Shown here: positions 12,839-19,359 of the stretch, piece after piece
Layout: each line of letters opens with the position of its first letter
Position numbering within the stretch: position 1 is the first letter of the stretch
Source of the DNA: DATEHQ01 sp035279525
GTDB lineage: Bacteria > Chloroflexota > Dormibacteria > Dormibacterales > Dormibacteraceae
Assembly: GCA_035279525.1 (NCBI GenBank)
Contig: DATEHQ010000053.1
Location: 1 to 19,359, forward strand
Direction of reading: 5' to 3'
Length of the DNA stretch: 19,359 bases
Notes under the pieces: model-generated
The model's input: only the letters and a program-made list of their open reading frames with translations
The model's database searches: none
What the model was told of the DNA's origin: nothing
Translations under genes and position numbers: made by a program

Positions 12839-13824
12839 GCGGCGACGGCGGCCGTCATCGCGGCGAGGTTCGCGTCACGCGCCCGTGGCGGCACCGAGCA
12901 GCCGGGCGCGAGCAGCAGACCGCGCCCGCCTGTGTCCTCGATCGCGCGGCGCGCCTCCGCCTCGACCTTTTCCGGCGGCCCGTAGAGCAGGCTCGATCGC
13001 TGGCCGAGGCCGCCCATTACCGCGCGGCCCGCGATCTCGCGGCCTTCGGCGAGCGATGGATTGCCCTGGTTGTGGATCGACCAGCTCACCACCTGGACCG
13101 GAAACTCGCGCGCGAGCGCGAAGTTCAGGTTGGAGCCGCACAGGTGAAGCACGTTGAACCACGCCTCTTTCGGCAGCCGCGACATCACCCTCATGTCCAG
13201 CGGCAGCGCGAGCTCGCGATATGTCGCCTCCGGCATCACGCCACGGCCCGCGTAGCCGGAGATCGCATAGAAGATCCCCGCGGCTCCGGCCTCCACCGAA
13301 TCGCGGCTGAAATCGGCCAGCGCATCGGCGACCTTCTCGAGTGCAGGCACAACCACATCCGGGTGCTTGCGCAGCTCTCGCACGATCCTCGACTGCGACT
13401 TGCCGACGAGATAACCGCCCACGGTGATCGGGTTGAACACCGTCTGGATCACCGGCACACCGGGCCCGAGCTCGCGCGCCACAATCCCGATCGACTCGAC
13501 CTGGTCGGCCAGCGCTTGGGGGTTGACCAGCTCGACGTCGCGCCACGACTCGAGGTCCGGCACCGCGGCTCTGACGAGCACCGGCGCGCGGAGGGCGTGG
13601 CCGGCGGCCTTGTACTCCGATCCGAATGCCTCGGCGAAGGTGCTCGCGCGCGGCTGGAACTTGACGAAGTCCCAACCGAACTTCCGCGCTCGCTCGACGG
13701 TGATCCTCGCCAGCGCCTCCGGCGACCACTCCTCCTTATAGGTGTGGCCCCACGCGCCCGTGGGCGGCCTGTCGACGAGGCGACCGGCGATCGCCGCTTC
13801 CACGCGCTCCCGGCCGCCTGACAT
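12835..13824 (-). CDS. Uroporphyrinogen decarboxylase (URO-D) family protein
   Basis: A 329-aa TIM-barrel protein of the URO-D superfamily. Starts MSGGRERVEAAIAG then DRPPTGAWGH, continues with KFGWDFVKFQPRASTF and an Ile/Tyr-rich middle (GIFYAISGYAG), NVLHLCGSNLNFA, and ends GGRGLLLAPGCSVPP. The HemE signature (the PVWxMRQAGRY type) is absent, so this is not the haem enzyme but a paralogue of the methyltransferase/corrinoid or uncharacterised branch. HLCGSN and APGC offer possible metal ligands. The ATG at 13824 fits the family; a longer frame to 13947 runs into the divergent gene. GGAGG is only two bases from the ATG, too close for normal use; a leaderless start from TAAACT is more likely. 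Operon with VOC. Confidence 0.85.
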   Translation of the reverse strand: MSGGRERVEAAIAGRLVDRPPTGAWGHTYKEEWSPEALARITVERARKFGWDFVKFQPRASTFAEAFGSEYKAAGHALRAPVLVRAAVPDLESWRDVELVNPQALADQVESIGIVARELGPGVPVIQTVFNPITVGGYLVGKSQSRIVRELRKHPDVVVPALEKVADALADFSRDSVEAGAAGIFYAISGYAGRGVMPEATYRELALPLDMRVMSRLPKEAWFNVLHLCGSNLNFALAREFPVQVVSWSIHNQGNPSLAEGREIAGRAVMGGLGQRSSLLYGPPEKVEAEARRAIEDTGGRGLLLAPGCSVPPRARDANLAAMTAAVAA

Positions 13825-13831
13825 TCCTCCG

Positions 13832-13841
13832 AGTTTAAGCT
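13832..13841. promoter_or_regulatory. Symmetric bidirectional promoter core
   Basis: AGTTTAAGCT in the 24-base gap between divergent genes. It contains TAAGCT on the plus strand (13836-13841), seven bases before TTG 13849, and TAAACT on the minus strand (13837-13832), seven bases before ATG 13824. Both are TANNNT -10 hexamers and share the central TA. With a start point about seven bases from each hexamer, both messages would begin at their start codon. Bidirectional promoters with overlapping -10 symmetry are documented in bacteria; its use here is inference. Confidence 0.6.
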
Positions 13842-13848
13842 GACCCTG

Positions 13849-14187
13849 TTGACCAGCATCGAAGCCGAAGCCACGCGCCTCCGCTCGGCGGCCGAGGCGA
13901 AGCCCATGCGCCTGCCCATCAACCGCCGGGTCGATGAGACCCACCACGCCGTCACCGACGACGGCCTTTCCGTCTGGTACACGATCCAGGTGTCACCCCA
14001 CAGCAGGATCCAGGAGGCTGTCTTCGAGCGTGGAGACAGGATGCCTTCGGACGAAGAGTGCGGTCGCTGGCTCGACCTGCTCATCGTCGGCGCCCACCCG
14101 ACCGAGGCGCCGGGACTTCCAGGTTCGATGACGCGGCGCTTCGAGGCCTTCGAGCGCAACCCGGACGGCGAGGCCCCGCTCACCTGA
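13849..14187 (+). CDS. Conserved hypothetical protein preceding glcD
   Basis: A 112-aa soluble protein with TTG start (MTSIEAEATRLRSAAEAK), a middle DETHHAVTDDGLSVWYTIQV and HSRIQEAVFERGDRMPSDEE, and the end MTRRFEAFERNPDGEAPLT. Charged, no membrane segment, no cysteines and no catalytic motif that I know. It is the first gene of the tight glc operon: its TGA overlaps the ATG of glcD by one base (TGATG). The context suggests an accessory role for the glycolate dehydrogenase, but that is only proximity. The TTG start is supported by TAAGCT seven bases upstream; an internal ATG at 13906 is the alternative. Confidence 0.65.
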   Translation: MTSIEAEATRLRSAAEAKPMRLPINRRVDETHHAVTDDGLSVWYTIQVSPHSRIQEAVFERGDRMPSDEECGRWLDLLIVGAHPTEAPGLPGSMTRRFEAFERNPDGEAPLT

Positions 14188-15626
14188 TGCCTCTCGCCCC
14201 GTCTGTCACCGAGCAGCTCCGGCAGATAGTCGGTCGCGACTCGGTCATCGATTCGCCGAACGACCTGCGCATCTTCGAGCGCGACGCTTCGATCGAGGGC
14301 GCGATGCCCGACGCGATCGTGCTGGCCTCCACCACGCAGCAGATCGCCGACGTGGTGAAGGTGGCCGCGAGGAACAAGATCCCCGTCGTGCCGCGCGGCG
14401 CGGGCACCGGTCTTTCGGGGGGCGCGGTCACGATCCGCGGCGGCATCGCGCTGCAGGTCTCACGCATGCGACACATCGAGATCGATCCGGTCGCGCAGAC
14501 GGCGGTCGTCGAGCCCGGGGTGGTCAACCAGGAGCTCTCCATCGTGGCCGCCCAGCACGGCCTCTTCTACGCACCCGACCCGTCGAGCCAGAAGGCCTGC
14601 ACCATCGGCGGCAACGCCGCGGAGAACTCGGGCGGGCCGCACTGCCTGTACTACGGCGTGACGACCAACCATGTGCTCGGCATGGAGGTCGTCTTCGCCG
14701 ACGGCAGCGTGCACTGGGTCAGCGGAGAATCGCCGGAACGCATCGGCCTCGACCTGTGCGGCCTGCTGGTGGGGTCGGAAGGCACCCTCTGCGCGATCAC
14801 GAAAGTCAAGGTGCGGCTGCTGCGAATCCCGGCCAGCGTCGCGACGATGCTCGCCGCGTTCCCGTCGATCGAGTCCGCCAGCCAGGCGGTATCCGCCGTG
14901 ATCGCTCACGGGATCGTGCCCGCGGCCCTGGAGATGATGGACAACGTCACGGTCGGCGCGGTCGAGGCTCACTATCACGCGGGTTATCCAACCGACGCCG
15001 GCGCTGTGCTGCTGGTCGAGGTCGATGGCGTGAGCGAGTCGACGGCCGAGCTCATCACGGCCATTCGCAAGGTGCTGACGGACCACGAGGGCTACGCGCT
15101 CCGCGAGGCCCAGACGCCGGCGGAGCGCGAGCTCCTGTGGGCGGGCCGCAAGGGCGCGATCGGAGCGCTGGGCCGGATCAAGCCGAACTACTACCTGCAC
15201 GACGGCGTGGTGCCGCGGTCGCGCCTGCCGCAGGTGCTTTCTGCGGTCGGCGAGATCGGCCAGCACTACAAGCTGCCCGTGGCGAACGTCTTCCACGCGG
15301 GCGACGGAAACCTCCACCCCAACATCCTTTTCGACCTGCGCGAGCGCGGCATCCTGCACCAGGTCGAAGGCGCGGGCGAGGAGATGCTGCGCGCGGTGGT
15401 CGAGCTCGGCGGTGCGCTCTCGGGCGAGCATGGCATCGGCCTCGAGAAGAGCGCGTTCATGCCATGGATCTACAGCCCAGACGACCTGGACGCGATGCAT
15501 CGCGTGAAGGACGTGCTCGACGCCGACGGCATCCTCAACCCGGGAAAGATCTTCCCCGACCCGACGCGCAAGACCGTCCAGCTCGCCGGTCGCACGGGCC
15601 TGGCGATAGAGGCGAAATGGTGGTGA
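14187..15626 (+). CDS. glcD: Glycolate (or D-lactate) dehydrogenase, FAD-binding subunit GlcD
   Basis: A 479-aa flavoprotein that oxidises glycolate to glyoxylate (or a related 2-hydroxy acid). The FAD_binding_4 (PCMH-type) domain shows PRGAGTGLSGG (69-79) and CTIGGNAAENSGGPHCLYYG (138-157). The C-terminal FAD-oxidase domain has HAGDGNLHPN (370-379) and GEHGIGLEK (413-421). Length is as expected for GlcD. ATG overlaps the upstream stop by one base. The D-E-F gene order favours glycolate dehydrogenase over a stand-alone D-lactate enzyme, but specificity is not decided by sequence. It would salvage glycolate from 2-phosphoglycolate or feed two-carbon acids into glyoxylate metabolism. Confidence 0.93.
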   Translation: MPLAPSVTEQLRQIVGRDSVIDSPNDLRIFERDASIEGAMPDAIVLASTTQQIADVVKVAARNKIPVVPRGAGTGLSGGAVTIRGGIALQVSRMRHIEIDPVAQTAVVEPGVVNQELSIVAAQHGLFYAPDPSSQKACTIGGNAAENSGGPHCLYYGVTTNHVLGMEVVFADGSVHWVSGESPERIGLDLCGLLVGSEGTLCAITKVKVRLLRIPASVATMLAAFPSIESASQAVSAVIAHGIVPAALEMMDNVTVGAVEAHYHAGYPTDAGAVLLVEVDGVSESTAELITAIRKVLTDHEGYALREAQTPAERELLWAGRKGAIGALGRIKPNYYLHDGVVPRSRLPQVLSAVGEIGQHYKLPVANVFHAGDGNLHPNILFDLRERGILHQVEGAGEEMLRAVVELGGALSGEHGIGLEKSAFMPWIYSPDDLDAMHRVKDVLDADGILNPGKIFPDPTRKTVQLAGRTGLAIEAKWW

Positions 15627-16696
15627 GAGCGCCATCCAGCGAGAAGCCGCGCACGGCCGAAGATCTGGCGCGGGTGCTGAAGGAAGCCGCCACGTCTGGT
15701 CTGGCGGTGGCTCCGCTCGGCGGCGGGAAGGCGCGTGGCATGGGCGGCGTCGCCGAGCGGCGCGACGTCGAGCTGCACACCACGCACCTCGACCGGGTGC
15801 TCGAGCACTCGCAGGCGGACATGGTCGTCAGCACTGAGGCGGGCATCTCGCTGGAGGCGCTTCAGCACGAGCTCGGCAAGGCCGGGCAGTTCCTCCCGCT
15901 CGATCCCTTCAACTCGCCCGGCCACACGATCGGCGGCCTGCTCGCCTCTGGATGGACGGGTCCGCTGCGGCTGCGATTCGGCACGCCGCGTGACTTCCTG
16001 ATCGGGATTCGCGTCGCGCTGCCGGATGGCAGGCTCGCGAGCGCGGGCGGTCGCGTGGTCAAGAATGTCAGCGGCTATGACCTCATGAAGCTGCACTACG
16101 GCGCGCTCGGCACACTTGGCGTGATCGTCGCCGCCTCGTTCAAGGTCTTCCCCAGGCCGATGCATGACGTGTCAGTCGAAAGCGACGGCGGGTGGTCCGA
16201 CTCCGAACGGGCCCTGTCGCTGCCCCTGGCACCGTCCGCGCTCGAGCTCTTCTCCGACGGACGCGTGCTCGCGCGCTTCACCGGCAGCCCTGAAGCGGTC
16301 AAGCGGACGGTCGCGCAGCTGGGTTGGGAGCGCGCTCCTCACTCCGCGTGGAGCGAGCACGCCACCCGCGCGCCGCAGACGTGGGCCCGAATCTCCGCGC
16401 CCCGACACGAGCTCCGCGGCGTGCTCGACTCGCTGCCGCGAGGCGCCGAGTGGTGGGCGTCACCGGGCGTGGGCGTGGCGTACTGGTCGATCGACGACGA
16501 CGCAAGCACGGTGCGCGCGGTCCGCGCCACGGCGGAGGCCGCGCGCGGGACGCTGGTGTTGATGTCGGCGCCCGACGACATGGTTCGCGCTGTGGGCGCG
16601 TGGGGAACGTCACCCCAGACGCTCGATGTCATGCGGCGTCTGAAGCACGCCTTCGACCCTGGCGACGTGCTGAACCCCGGCCGGTTCGTCTACTGA
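15617..16696 (+). CDS. glcE: Glycolate dehydrogenase, FAD-binding subunit GlcE
   Basis: A 359-aa second FAD subunit. Only the FAD_binding_4 half is well conserved: VAPLGGGKARGMGG, DPFNSPGHTIGGLLASGWTG, then GGRVVKNVSGYDLMKLHYGA and GTLGVI, all typical of GlcE. The C-terminal half is diverged and ends HAFDPGDVLNPGRFVY, like GlcD's ending. The ATG at 15617 lies 10 bases inside glcD (GAGG five bases before); GTGs at 15620 and 15623 are alternatives. Translationally coupled to glcD and glcF, giving a stoichiometric complex. The subunit assignment is firm; catalytic share between D and E is known only from the E. coli model. Confidence 0.92.
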   Translation: MVVRAPSSEKPRTAEDLARVLKEAATSGLAVAPLGGGKARGMGGVAERRDVELHTTHLDRVLEHSQADMVVSTEAGISLEALQHELGKAGQFLPLDPFNSPGHTIGGLLASGWTGPLRLRFGTPRDFLIGIRVALPDGRLASAGGRVVKNVSGYDLMKLHYGALGTLGVIVAASFKVFPRPMHDVSVESDGGWSDSERALSLPLAPSALELFSDGRVLARFTGSPEAVKRTVAQLGWERAPHSAWSEHATRAPQTWARISAPRHELRGVLDSLPRGAEWWASPGVGVAYWSIDDDASTVRAVRATAEAARGTLVLMSAPDDMVRAVGAWGTSPQTLDVMRRLKHAFDPGDVLNPGRFVY

Positions 16697-17886
16697 TGGC
16701 CGCCCCGTTCGCGCGGCTCTCCGACGACGACCTCGCCACGTGCGTGCACTGCGGACTGTGCCTTGACGCGTGCCCGACCTTTCGAACCACGGGGCTTGAG
16801 ACGGAGTCACCGCGCGGGCGCATCTACCTGATGACGCAGTGGAAGCGCGGCACGATGAAGTTCGACGAGGAGCAGGTCAAGCACGTCGACCTCTGCCTCG
16901 GCTGCCGTACCTGCGAGGCGGTCTGCCCCTCGGGTGTGCCCTACGGCCGCATCATCGAGGCGGGCCGGGCGGACGTGGAGGACGTGCGGCGGCCGTCCTT
17001 CAAGCGGACCGCCAGCCGGGTCGCGCTGCGCCAGCTGCTCGCACATCCCCGACGCCTGCGCGCTTTCGGGTCGCTCACCCGGATCGCGCAGAGCGCAGGT
17101 CTCACGGGGATGGTGCGAGCGGGCCGCCAGCTGCCCAGGCTCGGACCGCAGTTTCGCGCGCCCGGGACGCGCGTCGCGCCCGCGATCGGGGAGCGCAAGC
17201 ACCGCGTGGCCTTCCTGGTCGGCTGCGTGATGCCGATCCTCTATCCCCAATCGCACTATGCGGCGGTGAAGCTGTTGCAGCTGGCCGGGTGCGACGTGTG
17301 GTTCCCCGCCGAGGAGAGATGCTGCGGCGCGCTCTTCGCGCACAACGGCGACCTGGAGACCGCCGAACGGCTGCGCGAGGTCAACACACGCGTCTACGCA
17401 AAGGCTCACTTCGACGCGCTGATCGTCGACTCGGCAGGTTGCGGCGCGCACCTCAAGGACTTCTACCCGGCGTTGAAGGGACGGGTCAAGGATCTCGGGG
17501 AATGGCTGGCCGAGGTCGGGCTGCCGGCGCCCAGGCACGAGGTGAAGATGCGCGTCACCTACCAGGACGCCTGCCACCTCGCGCATGCGCAGCGGATCAA
17601 GCAGCAGCCGCGCGAGCTCATCCGATCGATACCGGGCGTCGAGCTCGTCGAGATGCGGCACCCCGACATCTGCTGCGGCGCCGCCGGGCTCTACAGCACC
17701 CTCGAGCCGGCGATGTCGAGCCGCATCCTCGAGCAGAAGCTCGAAGACCTCGTGAGCACCAGCGCGGACGTGGTGGTCACAGCGAACCCCGGCTGCCAGA
17801 TGCAGCTGGAGGCTGGGCTCAGAGGCCGGGGATCGAAGACGAGGGTGCAGCACCTGTCGGAGCTGCTGGCCCAGGCTTACAGCTAG
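16696..17886 (+). CDS. glcF: Glycolate dehydrogenase, iron-sulfur subunit GlcF
   Basis: A 396-aa electron-transfer subunit. Two [4Fe-4S] ferredoxin motifs near the start: C16, C19, C22, C26-P (CVHCGLCLDACP) and C67, C70, C73, C77-P (CLGCRTCEAVCP). Two CCG domains follow: one from GCVMPILYP to EERCCGALFAHNGD, one from YQDACHLAHAQ to PDICCGAAGLYS. These CCG motifs are typical of heterodisulfide-reductase-like subunits that pass electrons to the quinone pool at the membrane. ATG overlaps glcE's TGA by one base. The stop TAG overlaps that of the PP2C gene in CTAG (17883-17886), so there is no room for a terminator between them. Confidence 0.94.
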   Translation: MAAPFARLSDDDLATCVHCGLCLDACPTFRTTGLETESPRGRIYLMTQWKRGTMKFDEEQVKHVDLCLGCRTCEAVCPSGVPYGRIIEAGRADVEDVRRPSFKRTASRVALRQLLAHPRRLRAFGSLTRIAQSAGLTGMVRAGRQLPRLGPQFRAPGTRVAPAIGERKHRVAFLVGCVMPILYPQSHYAAVKLLQLAGCDVWFPAEERCCGALFAHNGDLETAERLREVNTRVYAKAHFDALIVDSAGCGAHLKDFYPALKGRVKDLGEWLAEVGLPAPRHEVKMRVTYQDACHLAHAQRIKQQPRELIRSIPGVELVEMRHPDICCGAAGLYSTLEPAMSSRILEQKLEDLVSTSADVVVTANPGCQMQLEAGLRGRGSKTRVQHLSELLAQAYS

Positions 17887-18659
17887 ATCTTCAACTTCGG
17901 CAGCACCGCGGTCTTGGTCACGTCGACCTCGACGCGCGCCACCGCCAGCGTCACATTGTCCGGCGCGCCGAGCTCGCGGCACCGTTCGATCACGCGCTCG
18001 GCGCCTCGGTCGAGGTTTCCATCCTTGAGCAGGAGGCGGCCCATCTCCTCGACGCTGACGCCGGCCGTCTCCACGCCGTCGCTGCACAGGACGACCGCGT
18101 CGCCTTCCTCGAGCTTCATCTTGTCGGTGAACGCCTGGATCTGCTCCCACACGCCAACCGCGCGCGTGAGGCGATGCTTGAGCGGGTGCGTGGCCGCCTC
18201 CTCCGGCTTGATCACACCGAGCCTCACCTGCTCGGCCGGCCACGAGTGGTCCTGCGAGATGAGCTTCGCGAATCCGTTTCGAAACAGGTAGGCGGGGCTG
18301 TCGCCCACGTTCAGCAGGCCGAGCTCGCCGTTGCGGATCGCGACGACGACCATCGTGCTGCCCATACCGGCCCAGTCAGGGTTGTCGCGCGCCGCCTCGA
18401 ACACAGCTGTGTTCGCGGCCCGGGCCGCCTTCTTGAGGCGCTCGACGTCGGGACCTTCCTGCCCGTCCTCCGACAGGATCTTGGTCAGCGTTTTGATGGC
18501 GATGGTGCTCGCGGTCTGACCGGCGGCATGGCCGCCCATGCCGTCGCAGACGACCAGCAGCGTGTCCAGCCCGGCCTTGTTGCGCCAGACCGAAACCGAG
18601 TCCTCGTTCTCCTCGCGCTCCAGACCAGGGTCCGTGGCCCACGCGATCCGTAAACGCAT
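17883..18659 (-). CDS. PP2C-family serine/threonine protein phosphatase
   Basis: A 258-aa soluble, metal-dependent (PPM) phosphatase of the Stp/PstP type. Motifs in order: REENEDSVSV with metal-site D20, VCDGMGGHAAGQ with D39, GMGSTMVVV, NVGDSPAYLFR, then CSDGVETAG and GAPDNVTLAVAR with the C-terminal metal aspartates. All key acidic residues are present and the length equals the bare catalytic domain, with no membrane anchor. ATG lies 15 bases downstream of the FHA gene's stop, forming one operon. Such pairs usually belong to a Ser/Thr kinase (PknB-like) module; no kinase is within the window, so it may lie beyond the right edge. It reverses kinase phosphorylation, possibly of the FHA protein. 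Confidence 0.95.
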   Translation of the reverse strand: MRLRIAWATDPGLEREENEDSVSVWRNKAGLDTLLVVCDGMGGHAAGQTASTIAIKTLTKILSEDGQEGPDVERLKKAARAANTAVFEAARDNPDWAGMGSTMVVVAIRNGELGLLNVGDSPAYLFRNGFAKLISQDHSWPAEQVRLGVIKPEEAATHPLKHRLTRAVGVWEQIQAFTDKMKLEEGDAVVLCSDGVETAGVSVEEMGRLLLKDGNLDRGAERVIERCRELGAPDNVTLAVARVEVDVTKTAVLPKLKI

Positions 18660-18673
18660 GGGGACTGAGCCGG

Positions 18674-19359
18674 CTACGCTCCGAGGATCGCGAACTGAAC
18701 GGCGTTCTGGCCGATCGTGACCCGGTCGCCGTGATTCAGCTGCTTCTCCTGAATCGGCTCACCGTTGACCAGCGTTCCGTTGGTGCTTCCCAGGTCGACG
18801 ATCCAGTACTGGTCGCCTCGGCGCTCGAGGCGCGCGTGATGACCGCTCGTCGCCGGGTCGCGCAGGATCACGTCGTTGTCCGGCGAGCGCCCGAGCCTCA
18901 CGGCATGGTCACTCGCGCGGTGGCTGTGCCCGGCGTCGGGACCCGACTCGATGCTCAGCTCGGCCTGAGGTCCTGTGCCTGGCATGGCAACGGGAGCGGG
19001 GTGTGTGCCGATCGCCATCGTCTCGGCGACCGCCGCGGGCGGAGCCGGAGGCGGCTGCCAGGCCGGCATCAGCGTCGTCGACTCGCGATTCTCGGCGCTC
19101 TCCGCTTCCATCCCGGACGGCCGCTGCACCATCGTCTCGGCGACGTCCGAGCCGGCGGCCGCGGGGGCCTCCCAGGGCGGTGGACCCGGCGTCGCCACGG
19201 GAGCTTCAACCGGCGCCTCGGCGTTGGCGCCCGAGGCGAGATCCTCGTCGGTCGGCGATGGCTTCGGCGCCTCCTGCTCGGCGGGCGAGGGGGCGGACCA
19301 GATCGGCGACGTCGCCGGAGGCCCCCACGCCGGGGCGGGTGCGGCGGGCGGCGGAGCCG
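18674..19359 (-). CDS. FHA-domain protein with Pro/Ala-rich N-terminal region (N-terminus outside window)
   Basis: The frame is open to the right edge, so the start is not in the window; a GTG at 19198 is internal. The visible part has about 130 residues of Pro/Ala-rich, probably disordered sequence, then a C-terminal FHA domain of about 95 residues: VRLGRSPDNDV, SGHHARLER, DLGSTNGTLVNG. The conserved Arg, Ser, His and Asn that bind phosphothreonine are all there. The linker repeats VAETM twice and has tryptophan-proline motifs (PAWGPP, PIWSAP, PPWEAP, PAWQPP). Thr in VAETM could be a kinase target, as with the N-terminal ETTS of GarA-type FHA proteins. The gene stops 15 bases before the PP2C gene. 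Confidence 0.9.
   Translation of the reverse strand, partial: APPPAAPAPAWGPPATSPIWSAPSPAEQEAPKPSPTDEDLASGANAEAPVEAPVATPGPPPWEAPAAAGSDVAETMVQRPSGMEAESAENRESTTLMPAWQPPPAPPAAVAETMAIGTHPAPVAMPGTGPQAELSIESGPDAGHSHRASDHAVRLGRSPDNDVILRDPATSGHHARLERRGDQYWIVDLGSTNGTLVNGEPIQEKQLNHGDRVTIGQNAVQFAILGA

Noticed and set aside
16807..18653. Long frames on both strands across glcF and the PP2C gene (478 and 604 codons)
   Set aside because: High-GC shadow frames, rich in Arg/Ala/Gly, overlapping two genes with complete catalytic motifs.
1..19359. CRISPR array, complete insertion sequence, or rRNA
   Set aside because: No regularly spaced repeats, no transposase with terminal repeats, and no rRNA-like sequence were seen; the integrase fragment is the only mobile-element trace.

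Overview
This is a compact, high-GC bacterial window. The mix of genes (a 13E12/DUF222-type HNH endonuclease, a DesK/NarL-type two-component system, an MprF-like lysyltransferase, glcDEF, and an FHA-PP2C pair) and the frequent GTG/TTG and apparently leaderless starts suggest a soil organism of Actinomycetota, Chloroflexota or Candidatus Dormibacterota type. The sequence alone does not decide between them. Stop-codon use is unusual for such high GC: about 10 of the 21 genes I read end in TAG.

Layout. (1) 1-1826: the 3' part of an HNH endonuclease gene, a lone 81-aa lipoyl domain, then on the minus strand a DUF6941-like protein translationally coupled to a DedA membrane protein. (2) About 1836-3300: a gene graveyard. 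A sortase 3' fragment (minus) and a tyrosine-integrase 3' fragment (plus) meet head to head near 1985-2003. They are followed by a SAM methyltransferase broken by one frameshift and a PIN-like remnant. (3) 3300-8597, all minus: a response regulator and a 10-TM sensor histidine kinase, an RDD membrane protein, a secreted protein of unknown function and an FAD monooxygenase. The RDD and secreted-protein genes share a duplicated leader of about 120 bp with an inverted-repeat site (AGCACAC/GTGTGCT type), and a related site precedes the response regulator. This looks like a small local regulon. (4) 8792-8868: a tRNA with a CAT anticodon, best read as tRNA-Ile2. (5) 8992-12838: DoxX, an MprF-like lysyltransferase, a three-helix membrane protein, an exported small protein and a VOC protein. 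(6) 12835-17886: a URO-D-family gene (operon with VOC) diverges, across only 24 bp, from a tight operon of a 112-aa protein plus glcD-glcE-glcF, a glycolate (or D-lactate) dehydrogenase. (7) 17883-19359, minus: FHA protein (N-terminus beyond the window) and PP2C phosphatase, part of a Ser/Thr phosphorylation module.

Points worth a second look: the duplicated leaders plus shared palindrome next to a two-component system; four intact convergent gene pairs that all overlap by exactly four bases at CTAR; a symmetric bidirectional promoter that appears to start two leaderless messages; the sortase/integrase scar; and a methyltransferase frameshift at CTT TAA A, the same slip geometry as prfB.
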